Source: Blastococcus sp. PRF04-17
GTDB lineage: Bacteria; Actinomycetota; Actinomycetes; Mycobacteriales; Geodermatophilaceae
NCBI RefSeq assembly: GCF_023016265.1
Contig: NZ_CP095412.1
Span: 1,178,001 to 1,242,000, forward strand
Length of the DNA stretch: 64,000 nt
Direction: 5' to 3'
Shown here one piece after another: positions 19,938 to 29,262 of the stretch (position 1 is the stretch's first letter; every line of letters starts with the position of its first letter). Both the position numbers and the translations under genes were made by a program. Below the pieces are notes generated by a model. That model ran no database searches, was not told the origin of the DNA, and saw only the letters and a program-made list of their open reading frames with translations.

Positions 19938-21356
19938 TCACCCGAGCGCCGCGACGGCGTCGGCGAAGGCGCGGCCGCGGTGCCCGTAGTCGCGGAAGAC
20001 GTCCATCGAGGCGGCCGCCGGGGCGAGCAGGACCGTGTCGCCCGGGCGGGCCAGCCGTGCGGCCGCGGCCACGACCTGCGTCATCACGTCCTGGGCGGCG
20101 GTCCCGGTCCCGTCCATCCGCTCATCGTCGCCGCTGACCACTGTGACCACTGGGACCGTTGGGGCGTGTCGCGCCAGCGAGTCGGCGATCACGGCCCGGT
20201 CGCGGCCCAGCAGCACGACCCCGGCCAGGCGGGGCGCGGCCGCGGCGACCAGCGGATCGACGTCCGCGCCCTTGAGCAGGCCGCCGGCGATCCAGACCAC
20301 GCGCGGGTAGGCGGCCAGCGACGCCCCGGCTGCGTGCGGGTTGGTGGCCTTGCTGTCGTCGACGAAGTCGACGCCATCGACGGTGGCCACCCGAACGTTG
20401 CGGTGGGCGCCGCCCCGGAACCCCGCGAGCCCGCGGCCGACGGCCTCGGCGGGGACGCCGATCGCGCGGGCGAGCGCCGCCGCGGCGAGGGCGTTCACGA
20501 CGTTGTGCGGGCCGGGCACCTGCAGTTGCCCGAGCTCGAGCAGCACCACCCCGGAGGCGTCGTCGGTGAACGCGCGGTCGACCAGGGCTCCCGACCGGAG
20601 CCCCAGCTGACCGGGGGCGGGCTCGCCGAGCGTGACCGTCACCGGGCGCGGATGGGCGGCGACGAGCGCCGCCGCGACCGGGTCACCCGCGTCGGCGACG
20701 GCCACGGGCGCCCGCCGGAGGATGCGCGCCTTCGCGTCGCGGTAGGCCTCGAAGGAGCCGTGCCAGTCGGTGTGGTCGTCGGCGACGTTGAGGACGGCGG
20801 CCGCGGCGGGCGCCAGTGACGAGGACCAGTGCAGCTGGAAGCTGGACAGCTCCACGGCCACGACGTCGTGGAGCGGCGCGCCGTCCTCCCCCACCGCGGT
20901 GACCACCTCCACCAGCGGGCGGCCGACGTTCCCGGCGGCCACGGCGCGGCGCCCGGCGGCGAGCAGGATCGCCTCGAGCATCGTGACCGTCGTGGTCTTG
21001 CCGTTGGTGCCCGTGATCGCGAGCCAGGGTGCGGCATCGGCACCGCGCAGCCGCCACGCCAGCTCCGGCTCGCCGATGACCTCGATGCCCGAGCGGGCGG
21101 CGTCCGCGAGCAGCGGCGCGTCCGGGCGCCAGCCCGGTGAGGTGACGACGAGATCGACGTCGCCGGGAACGGTGTCGAGCCGCCCGAGCCACTGGGCGCC
21201 GTCGGCGACCAGCGCGGCGACCGCGGGCGGCTCGGCGGCGTCGGTCAGCAGGATCCGGGCACCGCGATCGAGCAGCACCCGGGCCGCTGCCGCCCCCGAC
21301 ACCCCGAGGCCGGCCACCAGGACGGTCCGCCCGCGAACCTGCATCGGCGCGCTCAC
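19938..21356 (-). CDS. murD: UDP-N-acetylmuramoylalanine--D-glutamate ligase MurD
   Basis: A Mur ligase of 472 residues that adds D-Glu to UDP-MurNAc-L-Ala. A Rossmann-type N-terminus (VAGLGVSGAAAARVLLDRG, about 13-31) is followed by the ATP loop TGTNGKTTTVTML (about 122) and NVADDHTDWHGSFEAYRDAK, which contains the conserved His and catalytic Lys. The C-terminal domain carries FVDDSKATNPHAA and ends in a block with LLAPAAASMDVFRDYGHRG. The GTG start overlaps the mraY TGA; the next in-frame ATG is four codons later. Confidence 0.97.
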   Translation of the reverse strand: MSAPMQVRGRTVLVAGLGVSGAAAARVLLDRGARILLTDAAEPPAVAALVADGAQWLGRLDTVPGDVDLVVTSPGWRPDAPLLADAARSGIEVIGEPELAWRLRGADAAPWLAITGTNGKTTTVTMLEAILLAAGRRAVAAGNVGRPLVEVVTAVGEDGAPLHDVVAVELSSFQLHWSSSLAPAAAAVLNVADDHTDWHGSFEAYRDAKARILRRAPVAVADAGDPVAAALVAAHPRPVTVTLGEPAPGQLGLRSGALVDRAFTDDASGVVLLELGQLQVPGPHNVVNALAAAALARAIGVPAEAVGRGLAGFRGGAHRNVRVATVDGVDFVDDSKATNPHAAGASLAAYPRVVWIAGGLLKGADVDPLVAAAAPRLAGVVLLGRDRAVIADSLARHAPTVPVVTVVSGDDERMDGTGTAAQDVMTQVVAAAARLARPGDTVLLAPAAASMDVFRDYGHRGRAFADAVAALG

Positions 21357-22432
21357 AGCCCGACGAACTGCAGCCAGTCCGCGTAGAACAGCCCGATCCC
21401 GAAGGCGACGGCCATCGCGGTCACCAGCCAGAACCGCACGATGACGGTGTTCTCGGTCCAGCCGGCGAGCTCGAAGTGGTGGTGCAGCGGCGCCATCCGG
21501 AACACCCGTCGGCGGGTGGCCCGGAAGAACGCCACCTGGATGACCACCGACAGCGTGACGGCCACGAAGAGCCCACCGAGGACGACCAGCAGCAGCTCCG
21601 TGCGGGTGACGATCGCCAGTCCGGCCAGCAGGCCGCCGAGGGCCAGCGATCCGGTGTCGCCCATGAAGATCCGCGCCGGGCTGGTGTTCCACCACAGGAA
21701 GCCGAGGCAGGCGCCGAGTGCGGCCGCGGCGACGAGGGTGACGTCGAGCGGGTCGCGGACGGTGTAGCAGCCCACGATGTCCTCGGTGGCGCAGTCGTGG
21801 GTGAACTGCCAGAAGGAGATGAAGACGTAGGACGCGAAGACCATCGCCGAGGCCCCCGCGGCCAGCCCGTCGAGCCCGTCGGTGAGGTTCACCGCGTTGG
21901 AGAACCCGGCGATGAACAGGTAGGCCAGGATCACGAAGGCGACCGAGCCGAGTGCGAACGGGGCGATGTCGCGCACGTAGGAGACGAACGTCGAGGCCGG
22001 GGTGATCCCGTCCCGGTTCGGGAAGTTGATCGACGTCACCGCGAAGGCGACGCCGACCACCAGCTGGCCCACCAGCTTGGCGGTCTTGTTCAGCCCGAGG
22101 CTGCGCCGGTGCCGGATCTTCAGGTAGTCGTCGAGGAACCCGACCGTGCCCATGCCGGCCATGAGGAACAGCAGCAGCACACCGGTGGCGGTGAAGCCCC
22201 AGTTGGCCTGGTCGACGAGGAACAGATGCGCGGCCAGGTAGCCGCCGATGGTGGCGCCGACGATCACGGTGCCACCCATGGTGGGCGTGCCCTGCTTCGA
22301 CAGGTGGCTCTCGGGTCCGTCGTCCCGGACCTCCTGACCCAGCCCCTGCCGTCGGAACGCGCGGATCGCCAGCGGGGTGAGCAGGATGGAGAGGATGAGG
22401 CCGAAACCGGACGCGATCAGGACGGACCTCAC
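21353..22432 (-). CDS. mraY: Phospho-MurNAc-pentapeptide transferase MraY
   Basis: A 359-residue polytopic membrane enzyme that makes lipid I from UDP-MurNAc-pentapeptide and undecaprenyl phosphate. About ten membrane segments are evident. Signatures: GTPTMGG (about 48-54), FLDDYLKIRHRRSLGLN (with catalytic Asp residues), NAVNLTDGLDGLAAG and the HHHFELAGW loop near the C-terminus. GTG start, coupled to murF upstream and murD downstream. Confidence 0.97.
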   Translation of the reverse strand: MRSVLIASGFGLILSILLTPLAIRAFRRQGLGQEVRDDGPESHLSKQGTPTMGGTVIVGATIGGYLAAHLFLVDQANWGFTATGVLLLFLMAGMGTVGFLDDYLKIRHRRSLGLNKTAKLVGQLVVGVAFAVTSINFPNRDGITPASTFVSYVRDIAPFALGSVAFVILAYLFIAGFSNAVNLTDGLDGLAAGASAMVFASYVFISFWQFTHDCATEDIVGCYTVRDPLDVTLVAAAALGACLGFLWWNTSPARIFMGDTGSLALGGLLAGLAIVTRTELLLVVLGGLFVAVTLSVVIQVAFFRATRRRVFRMAPLHHHFELAGWTENTVIVRFWLVTAMAVAFGIGLFYADWLQFVGL

Positions 22433-23850
22433 GCGGGGGCCCCGGGTTCGGCGGGTGTGGTCGTGAGCAGGTCGGCGGCGAGCAGCTCGAGTCCGTAGGA
22501 GCGACTGGCCTTGACGAGGACGACGTCCCCCGGACGCAGCACCTCCGACAGCAGCTCGCGCGCGGCGGCCCGGTCCGGCACGTGCACCGACTCCCCTCCT
22601 GCGCCTCGTCCCGCCGACAGCCCGGCGGCGGACGCCCCGGCGGATATGCCTACCGCATCGGGCCCCACGGCCACGATCAGGTCGATGCCGGCGGCCGCCG
22701 CGTCGCGGCCCAGCCGCTCGTGCTCCGCCGCGGAGTCGGGCCCGAGCTCCGCCATGCCACCCAGGACGGCGATCCGCCGGTCGCCGGCCAGCCCGGCGAG
22801 CGCGGCCAGGGCGGCGCGCATCGACTCGGGGTTGGCGTTGTAGGCGTCGTTGACCACCGTCACGCCGTCGCCCCGGCGGCCGACCTCCATGCGCCAGCGG
22901 CTGCGGGCGCCGGCCGCGGACAGGGCGGTGGCCACGTCGGCGGGCCGCATCCCGGCGGCCAGGGCCGCACCGGCCGCGGACAGCGCGTTGGCGACCTGGT
23001 GCTCACCCACCACCTGGAGGGCGACGGGGTGCTCCTCCCCCGCGGCCAGCAGGGTGAAGCGCGGGCGGGCCGTCTCGTCGAGTGTCACGTCGGTGGCCCG
23101 CACGTCGGCACGCTCGGCGCGCCCGGTGGTGACGACGCGGGCGGCGGTCCGCGACGCCATGGCGGCCACGCGCGGGTCGTCGGCGTTGAGGACGGCGGTG
23201 CCGTCCTCGGGCAGCGCCTCGACGATCTCGCCCTTCGCGCGCGCGATCCCGTCGACGCTGCCGAACTCGCCCAGGTGCGCCGAGCCGACGTTGAGGACCA
23301 CCGAGATCTGGGGGCGCGCCACGCCGCAGAGCCTGGTGATGTGGCCCGAGCCCCTGGCTCCCATCTCGAGCACCAGGAAGCGGGTCCGCTCGTCGGCGCT
23401 CAGCACGGTCAGCGGCAATCCGATGTCGTTGTTGTAGGAGCCCGGTGGGCTGACCGTCGCGCCCGCCGTGGCGAGCACCTGCCCCAGCAGGTCCTTGGTC
23501 GAGGTCTTGCCCGACGACCCGGTGATGGCCAGCGTGCGCAGCCCGCCGGCGGTGAGCCGGCCGTGCACACCGGTGGCGAGCCGGCCGAGGGCGACGACCG
23601 GGTCGCGCACCACGACCGTCGGCAGGGCGTCGTCGGGTCGCGTGCTCAGCGCGGCCACCGCACCGGCGGCCGCGGCGGCGCCCAGGAAGTCGTGCCCGTC
23701 GACCCGCTCGCCCCGGAAGGCGACGAAGAGGTCCCCCTGCTCGGCGCTCCTCGAGTCGAGGGTCACCTTCCCGGTCACCGCGGCGTCGGCCGGGCCGGTC
23801 AGGGCACCGTCGACCAGTTCGGCGATCTCCCCCAGCGTCAACGCGATCAT
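22429..23850 (-). CDS. murF: UDP-MurNAc-tripeptide--D-Ala-D-Ala ligase MurF
   Basis: A Mur ligase of 473 residues that finishes the pentapeptide stem. The N-terminal domain has TLDSRSAEQGDLFVAFRGER. The ATP loop is TGSSGKTSTKDLLG, followed by EMGARGSGHITRLC and NVGSAHLGEFGS. The C-terminal domain has VVNDAYNANPESMRAAL, a MurF hallmark. It is coupled by ATGA to murE and by GTGA to mraY. Confidence 0.97.
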   Translation of the reverse strand: MIALTLGEIAELVDGALTGPADAAVTGKVTLDSRSAEQGDLFVAFRGERVDGHDFLGAAAAAGAVAALSTRPDDALPTVVVRDPVVALGRLATGVHGRLTAGGLRTLAITGSSGKTSTKDLLGQVLATAGATVSPPGSYNNDIGLPLTVLSADERTRFLVLEMGARGSGHITRLCGVARPQISVVLNVGSAHLGEFGSVDGIARAKGEIVEALPEDGTAVLNADDPRVAAMASRTAARVVTTGRAERADVRATDVTLDETARPRFTLLAAGEEHPVALQVVGEHQVANALSAAGAALAAGMRPADVATALSAAGARSRWRMEVGRRGDGVTVVNDAYNANPESMRAALAALAGLAGDRRIAVLGGMAELGPDSAAEHERLGRDAAAAGIDLIVAVGPDAVGISAGASAAGLSAGRGAGGESVHVPDRAAARELLSEVLRPGDVVLVKASRSYGLELLAADLLTTTPAEPGAPA

Positions 23851-25391
23851 GCCCGCGTCCCCTGGGGCGCGCAGACGTCGCCGATGATTTCGCGCAGGAC
23901 CTCGCGGTCGTCGAACGGGTGCACGGTGCCGGCGATCTCCTGCCCCGTCTCGTGCCCCTTGCCGGCGAGCAGGAGCGTGTCGCCGGGCCCGGCCAGCCGC
24001 ACGGCGGCGGCGATCGCCGCCCGCCGGTCGCCGACCTCGACCACCTCGGCACGGTCGGCCTCGGGCACGCCGGAGACGCCGGCCAGCACGGCCGCCCGGA
24101 TGGCGGCGGGATCCTCGGAACGCGGATTGTCGTCGGTCACGACCAGGACATCGCTGAGCTGGGCCGCGGCGGTGCCCATCGCGGGCCGTTTCCCCGGATC
24201 GCGGTCGCCGCCGCAGCCCAGCACGGTGATCAGCCGGCCCGCGGTGATTGCGCGGAGCGCCTGCAGGGCGGTGCGGACGGCGTCAGGGGTGTGGGCGTAG
24301 TCCACGACGGCGACGAACGGCTGACCGGCGTCGACCGGCTCCATCCGGCCCGGCACGACGGTGTCCGCGAGCCCCGTCAGCGCCGCCTCGACCGGCACCC
24401 CGATCGCATCCAGCAGGGCGACCGCCAGCACGGCGTTGGCCACGTTGAACCGCCCGGGCAGCCGGATGCGGGCGGGCCAGGAGCGCCCGTCGGGACCGTG
24501 CACCGTGAACGTCGACCCGCCGTCCGCTGTCGCCGCGACACCGTCGGCCGACCAGTCCGCGGAGGCGGTGAGCGACACGGTGCCGGCGTCGCGCCGCTGC
24601 GCGGCCAGACGCCGGCCGGCGTCGTCGTCCACGGTGATCAGCTCGACGGCCGCCCGGCCGTCGAAGAGCAGCGCCTTGGCCCGGAAGTAGTCCTCCAGGT
24701 CGGCGTGGAAGTCCAGGTGATCCCGCCCCAGGTTGGTGAAGCCCGCCGCGGCGAACCGGACTCCTTCGACGCGCCCCAGGACGAGCGCGTGGCTGGACAC
24801 CTCCATGACCACGGCCGAGACCCCGGAGTCCACCATGCCCCGCAGCAGGGCGTGCAGCGCCGGCGCCTCGGGAGTCGTGCGCACGCTCGGCAGCGTCCTG
24901 GTGGCGAGGACCCCGTCGGCGTCCCGCACCCGGGTGCGGGTCGCGACCGTGCCGATGAGCCCGGTTCCGTGCCCGGCCGCGGCCAGGCCGGCCTCGACGA
25001 GGTAGGCGGTGGTGGTCTTGCCGTTGGTGCCGGTGATGCCGATGACGGCGAGTTCACGGCTGGGCTCGCCGTAGACGCGGTCGGCCACGCGGCCCAGCAC
25101 GGCGCGAGGATCGGCGACGACGCACACCGGTACCTCCGGGTGCCGCGGCGCGAGTGCCAGCCGCCCGGTCTCGTCGGTCAGCACCGCCACCGCGCCGCGG
25201 GCGAGGGCGTCGTCGACGTGGTTGATGCCATGGGTGCGGGCGCCGGGCAGCGCGGCGTACAGGTCGCCGGGGCGGACCTCCTGCGAGGCCAGCGTGACGC
25301 CCGTGACCGCCACGTCGCTCGCCCTGTCATCCGCCGGCACCCCGATGAGATCGGCCAGTTCGGCCAGCCTCGTCGGCGCGGTCGTGGTCAC
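23847..25391 (-). CDS. murE: UDP-MurNAc-tripeptide synthetase MurE, meso-diaminopimelate type
   Basis: A Mur ligase of 514 residues that adds the third stem residue. The N-terminal domain is TGVTLASQEVRPGDLYAALP; the ATP loop is GITGTNGKTTTAYL. The substrate-specificity motif is DDNPRSEDP, the DNPR form typical of enzymes that use meso-diaminopimelate rather than Lys. The GTG start at 25391 (VTTTAPTRLAELAD) has GGAG four bases upstream; the apparent N-terminal extension is repeat DNA and is excluded. Unlike the other junctions in the cluster, the gap to ftsI (123 bases) is not an overlap. Confidence 0.96.
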   Translation of the reverse strand: MTTTAPTRLAELADLIGVPADDRASDVAVTGVTLASQEVRPGDLYAALPGARTHGINHVDDALARGAVAVLTDETGRLALAPRHPEVPVCVVADPRAVLGRVADRVYGEPSRELAVIGITGTNGKTTTAYLVEAGLAAAGHGTGLIGTVATRTRVRDADGVLATRTLPSVRTTPEAPALHALLRGMVDSGVSAVVMEVSSHALVLGRVEGVRFAAAGFTNLGRDHLDFHADLEDYFRAKALLFDGRAAVELITVDDDAGRRLAAQRRDAGTVSLTASADWSADGVAATADGGSTFTVHGPDGRSWPARIRLPGRFNVANAVLAVALLDAIGVPVEAALTGLADTVVPGRMEPVDAGQPFVAVVDYAHTPDAVRTALQALRAITAGRLITVLGCGGDRDPGKRPAMGTAAAQLSDVLVVTDDNPRSEDPAAIRAAVLAGVSGVPEADRAEVVEVGDRRAAIAAAVRLAGPGDTLLLAGKGHETGQEIAGTVHPFDDREVLREIIGDVCAPQGTRA

Positions 25392-25440
25392 GGGGCTCCA
25401 ATCTACCGGCGGGGGTCCCGCAGCCCGCGCACCTCGCGAA

Positions 25441-25508
25441 CCCGCCGCGCCGTCCCCACCCACCCGCCGCGCCGTCCCCCACCCACCCGCCGCGCCGTCC
25501 CCCACCCC
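25441..25508. repeat. Three tandem copies of a 22-23-base repeat between ftsI and murE
   Basis: The unit (plus strand) is cccgccgcgccgtccc followed by caccca or a variant, at 25441-25462, 25463-25485 and 25486-25508. The minus strand, the coding strand here, is correspondingly G-rich with runs of 3-5 G. The first copy is one C shorter. It fills most of the only sizeable gap inside the mur part of the cluster. Confidence 0.8.
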
Positions 25509-25514
25509 GCCGGG

Positions 25515-27383
25515 TCAGGGTGCGGTGAGCACGAAGTCCGGCCGCGGGGCGCCGGACGGGACGACCCCGTCGGCGGTGAGGGCGTACCGCATGATGTCGG
25601 CGAAGACCGGCGCGGCCACCTGACCCCCTTCGGCGTCGCTGGTGGGCCGCTCGAGGTCCACGGCGACGACGTACTGCGGGTCGTCGGCGGGGGCGAACCC
25701 GACGAAGGTGGTCACGTAGCCGCCGCCGGCGTAGCAGTTGCACTCCGGATTGGCCCGCTGCGCGGTACCGGTCTTGCCGGCGACCCGGAAGCCCTCGATC
25801 TCGCCGAGCGGTGCGGTACCGCCGTCCCCCACGACGGCTTCGAGCATGTAGGCCATGTCGTCGGCCGTGGCCTCGCTGATCACCCGCGTGCGCTCCGGTG
25901 CCGGCGCCTCGCGGACCCGCCCGTCGGGGCCGGTGACGGAGGCCACGACGCGCGGCTCGACGCGCACCCCGCCGTTGGCGATCGCCTGGTAGATCGAGGC
26001 CATCTGCAGCGTCGTCAGCGACACGCCCTGGCCGATGGCCACGTTGGCGGCCCGCACGCGGCTCCAGTCGTCGGAACCCTGCAGGATGCCGGCGCTCTCG
26101 CCCGGCAGCTCGATCCCGGTGCGGCTGCCGACGCCGAACGCACGGAGGTAGTGCTCCAGCTTCTCGTCGCCGATCTCGCGGGCCAGCATGATCGTCCCGA
26201 CGTTGCTGGACTTGGCGAGGATGCCCGTGACGGTCCAGTCGATCGGCTCGTGGTCGTGCGCGTCGGTCACCATCCGATCACCGGCCTCGATGTGGCCGTC
26301 GACGGTGAGCACCGTGTCCGGGGTGGCGACGCCCTCCTCGAGTGCGGCGGACAGCGTGACCGCCTTCATGACCGAACCGGGCTCGAAGACGCTGGAGACG
26401 ATCGGGTTGCCGAGCAGCGCGGGGTCGGTGGACGAGTAGGCGCCGGGGTCGTAGCCGGGGCAGGACCCCATCGCGACGACCTCGCCGGTGGCGACGTCGA
26501 GGGCGACGGCGGAGGCGCGCGTCGTGGCGCCGTCCGCGCAGGCCTCGCCCAGTCGCTCCTCCATCACGTACTGGAGGTCCTGGTCGAGCGTGAGGTTCAC
26601 CGAACTGCCGTCCGTGGCGGGGGTCGACTCGTCGATGCCCGACGGGATCGGATTGCCCCCGCTGCCGACCTCGACGCGGCGCTGCCCCGGGCTGCCGGCC
26701 AGCTCGTCGTCGAAGGTCTGCTCGATCCCGGCCAGCCCGGCGCCCTCCCGGCCGACGAAGCCCACGACCTGACCGCCGACGGCGCCGGCCGGGTAGAGCC
26801 GAACCGGGTCGTCCTCGTACACCAGGCCGGCCAACCCGAGCTCGTCGATGGCGTCGGTGACCTCCGGAGGCACCTGCGCGGCGAGGATGACGTAGCGGCT
26901 GTCCCGGTCCAGCTTGTCCTCGAGCTCCTCGACCGCGACGCCGAGGAGGGGGGCGAGCGCCTCGGCTGTCGCCTCCGGGTCGCCGACGACCGTCGGGTCG
27001 GCCACGACCCTGGAGGCGGCCACGGTGTAGGCGAAGGGGTTGCCGTCGCGGTCGAGCACGGCGCCGCGCAGCGCGGCGATGGGATAGGTGCGCAGCCGGT
27101 CCTGCTCGGCGGCGTTGGCGTACTCCGCGCCGTCCACGCCCTGGAGCACGCCGAGCTTGGCGACCACGAGCACCAGCAGCGTGATCATGAACGCGAGACC
27201 CCAGCGGTTGCGCAGACCGCGCTGGTCCATGGACAGGCCGGCACCGCTGCGCCGGCTGCCCGGGGCCCGGCGGGAGGTGAACGGGCCCGGCGCGCCGCCG
27301 TGCGGCCCGGGCCGGCGCGCCACGGGAGGACGACCGGTCGAGCGGGGTCCTCCGCCGCCCGGTCCGCGAACCATGTCGGGCAC
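25515..27383 (-). CDS. ftsI: Septal transpeptidase FtsI (PBP3/PbpB, class B penicillin-binding protein)
   Basis: A protein of 622 residues that cross-links septal peptidoglycan with FtsW. A basic, disordered cytoplasmic tail of about 60 residues leads to one membrane segment (about 63-80). The class B dimerisation region includes LRGAVLDRDGNPFAYTV. The transpeptidase motifs are SVMK (active Ser 337), SSN in ILAKSSNVG, and KTG in RVAGKTGTAQ. An ECNC pair lies just after the KTG motif. GTG at 27383 or ATG at 27374 could be the start; the former is 3 bases after the ftsL stop. It is the expected beta-lactam target. Confidence 0.96.
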   Translation of the reverse strand: MPDMVRGPGGGGPRSTGRPPVARRPGPHGGAPGPFTSRRAPGSRRSGAGLSMDQRGLRNRWGLAFMITLLVLVVAKLGVLQGVDGAEYANAAEQDRLRTYPIAALRGAVLDRDGNPFAYTVAASRVVADPTVVGDPEATAEALAPLLGVAVEELEDKLDRDSRYVILAAQVPPEVTDAIDELGLAGLVYEDDPVRLYPAGAVGGQVVGFVGREGAGLAGIEQTFDDELAGSPGQRRVEVGSGGNPIPSGIDESTPATDGSSVNLTLDQDLQYVMEERLGEACADGATTRASAVALDVATGEVVAMGSCPGYDPGAYSSTDPALLGNPIVSSVFEPGSVMKAVTLSAALEEGVATPDTVLTVDGHIEAGDRMVTDAHDHEPIDWTVTGILAKSSNVGTIMLAREIGDEKLEHYLRAFGVGSRTGIELPGESAGILQGSDDWSRVRAANVAIGQGVSLTTLQMASIYQAIANGGVRVEPRVVASVTGPDGRVREAPAPERTRVISEATADDMAYMLEAVVGDGGTAPLGEIEGFRVAGKTGTAQRANPECNCYAGGGYVTTFVGFAPADDPQYVVAVDLERPTSDAEGGQVAAPVFADIMRYALTADGVVPSGAPRPDFVLTAP

Positions 27384-27386
27384 GGA

Positions 27387-27893
27387 TCAGTCCCCGTCCC
27401 CGGCGCTGCCCTCGGGGTCGGGCGCTTCGGCCGGTCGGGGGGTGCCACGCAGCTCCGCGGTGCCGTCGGGACCGATGACCAGGTAGGCGGCCGGTCCGGC
27501 GGGAACGAGCCCGGCGGCGAGCGCGGCCTCGGCGATCCCGGCCGGGGTGTTGCCCGTGACGACCTGCTGCTCGAGGCGCTGCACCTCCTGGGCGCGCTGC
27601 GCGTTCTCCGCCCGCAACTGCGTGGCCTTGAGCGAGTCGACGGCGATCGCGGTGTTGAGGATCAGCAGGCCCAGCGTCGTCCCCGCCAGGAGGGCGACCA
27701 CCAGCAGGACGAACGGTGCCCGGCGGTTCTTCGGGCCCCCGGCAGGCCGGCGGCCGGCCTTCGGGTTGACCGCCGGCTTGGTGGGGGGCACCAGCCGCAG
27801 GTCGGGGCGCGGCTCGACGGCGCGGGGGGCCGTCGTCCGGGGCCGTGGGGCGGTGGCCGGCCGGACGTCGGTGCGGGCGGTCGCTCGCGTCAT
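27387..27893 (-). CDS. ftsL: FtsL-like septum protein
   Basis: A bitopic protein of 168 residues. A basic, Pro-rich cytoplasmic tail (1-60) is followed by one membrane helix (about 62-82, [19 protein letters not shown]). A coiled-coil segment comes next (about 88-120, [20 protein letters not shown]). The C-terminus has the [20 protein letters not shown] block seen in septum formation initiator-type proteins. The call is based on architecture and position between rsmH and ftsI. ATG overlaps the rsmH TGA. Confidence 0.85.
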   Translation of the reverse strand: MTRATARTDVRPATAPRPRTTAPRAVEPRPDLRLVPPTKPAVNPKAGRRPAGGPKNRRAPFVLLVVALLAGTTLGLLILNTAIAVDSLKATQLRAENAQRAQEVQRLEQQVVTGNTPAGIAEAALAAGLVPAGPAAYLVIGPDGTAELRGTPRPAEAPDPEGSAGDGD

Positions 27894-28876
27894 GCTGCCC
27901 TCCGGATGCGCTCGGCCGCCCGCACGCGGGCGGAGGCGGCCCGCGGATTGGCGGCCACCTCCTCGTCGGATGCGGCTTCCCCGCCACGGGTCAGCAGGCG
28001 GAGGACGGGGCCGAGCTCCGGCACGGTCACCGGCATGCCGGGCGGCGTGCGATCGGCGGCGCCGGCCGCCAGTTCCTGCTTGACGATGCGGTCCTCGAGG
28101 GAGTGGAAGGTGATGACGACGACCCGGCCACCGACCGCGAGCGCCTCGACGGCGGCGGGCAGCGCCCGGGTGAGAGCGCCGAGCTCGTCGTTGACCTCGA
28201 TGCGCAGCGCCTGGAAGGTCCGCTTGGCGGGGTGGCCGCCGGTGCGGCGGGTGGCGGCCGGGATCGCGTCGCGGACCAGCTCGGCGAGCCGGCCGGTGCT
28301 GGTGAACGGCTCCTGCGCCCGCTCGCGCTCGATGGCCGCGGCGATGCGGGAGGCGAAGCGCTCCTCGCCGTAGATCCGCAGGACCCGGCTGAGCTCCTTG
28401 GCGGGATAGGTGTTCACGACGTCGGCGGCCGTGCGGGGGCCGGACGGGTCCATGCGCATGTCGAGGGGTGCGTCGGCGGCGTAGCTGAAGCCGCGGTCGG
28501 GGCGGTCCAGCTGCAGGGAGGAGACGCCCAGGTCGAACAGGACTCCCTGCACCTCGGCGATGCCGAGGCGGTCGAGGACGTCGGGCAGTTCGTCGAAGAC
28601 GGCGGGGACCAGCGTGACGCGATCGGTGTGACCGGCGGCCTCGATCCGGCGGCCGGCCTCGGCGCGGGCGTCGGGGTCGCGGTCCAGGCCCACGACCCGC
28701 AGGCCGGGATGCGCGTCGAGCATGGCCAGCGTGTGCCCGGCGAGGCCCAGGGTGGCGTCGACGAGGACGGCGCCGGGCTCGGCGCAGGCGGGTGCGAGCA
28801 GCTCGGTGACGCGCTCGAGGAGGACGGGCACGTGCACGGGCGGCTGCACCGGCGGCCCGGCCTCGGTGCTGCTCAT
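27890..28876 (-). CDS. rsmH: 16S rRNA (cytosine-1402-N4)-methyltransferase RsmH
   Basis: A protein of about 328 residues, formerly MraW, that uses S-adenosylmethionine to methylate C1402 in the ribosomal P site. Motifs: [14 protein letters not shown], the SAM-binding [50 protein letters not shown] and [12 protein letters not shown]. The ATG at 28876 has GAGAGG nine bases upstream; a GTG two codons earlier is too close to it. Its 5-prime gap to mraZ is unusually long (386 bases) and repeat-filled. Confidence 0.96.
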   Translation of the reverse strand: MSSTEAGPPVQPPVHVPVLLERVTELLAPACAEPGAVLVDATLGLAGHTLAMLDAHPGLRVVGLDRDPDARAEAGRRIEAAGHTDRVTLVPAVFDELPDVLDRLGIAEVQGVLFDLGVSSLQLDRPDRGFSYAADAPLDMRMDPSGPRTAADVVNTYPAKELSRVLRIYGEERFASRIAAAIERERAQEPFTSTGRLAELVRDAIPAATRRTGGHPAKRTFQALRIEVNDELGALTRALPAAVEALAVGGRVVVITFHSLEDRIVKQELAAGAADRTPPGMPVTVPELGPVLRLLTRGGEAASDEEVAANPRAASARVRAAERIRRAA

Positions 28877-29262
28877 CGTCACGACCTCTCGAACGGTCCG
28901 GGCCCTTCCCAGCGATGGTGCCGCGCGCACGGGCCCGGTAGGGGGACGCAGGGGTTCCGGTGGGGCGGGGTGGGCGACGTGTTCGGATCTGGGGGCGGTG
29001 GGGCGGGGTGGGGACGGTGGGGCGGGGTGGGGACGGTGGGGCGGGGTGGGGGCCCGTCCCCCGCGGGGGCCGCCTGGCGTCGGGGAAGAGCGTCAGGTGG
29101 CGTCCCGCGGGGGCGCGGGTCCGGGTCGTCGTCCGTCGGTGGCCTCGGCGGGATCGGTACCGAGCCGCGGGGAAGGCGGCTGGGGCCCGTGCCGGTCGAG
29201 CCGCGGGGAAGGCGGTTCGAACGGGTCTGCGCGGAGGCAGGCTGCGGCGGGCGACCCTGGGA
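28877..29262. other. 386-base gap between mraZ and rsmH, G-rich and repetitive
   Basis: No gene is visible. The plus strand is strongly G-rich. It contains three tandem 19-base units, a degenerate fourth at about 28959-28978, and further on a 19-base direct repeat beginning cgagccgcgg at 29161-29179 and 29197-29215. mraZ and rsmH are usually close together, so the spacer may hold a second promoter for the rest of the cluster, but I cannot point to one. Confidence 0.6.
28997..29053. repeat. Three tandem 19-base G-rich repeats between mraZ and rsmH
   Basis: The unit is ggtggggcggggtggggac, at 28997-29015, 29016-29034 and 29035-29053; the last copy ends ggc. The runs of four G are spaced closely enough to form G-quadruplexes on the plus strand, the template strand for the cluster. 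A related but not identical unit sits between ftsI and murE. Confidence 0.8.

Noticed and set aside
23919-28373. A 1484-codon open frame on the plus strand across murE, ftsI and ftsL
   Set aside because: It is the antisense shadow of real genes in very GC-rich DNA. It has no domain, and the genes on the other strand are unmistakable.
28960-29260. Small ORFs on the plus strand in the mraZ-rsmH gap
   Set aside because: They consist of Gly/Trp/Arg repeats generated by the G-rich satellite and have no ribosome site.
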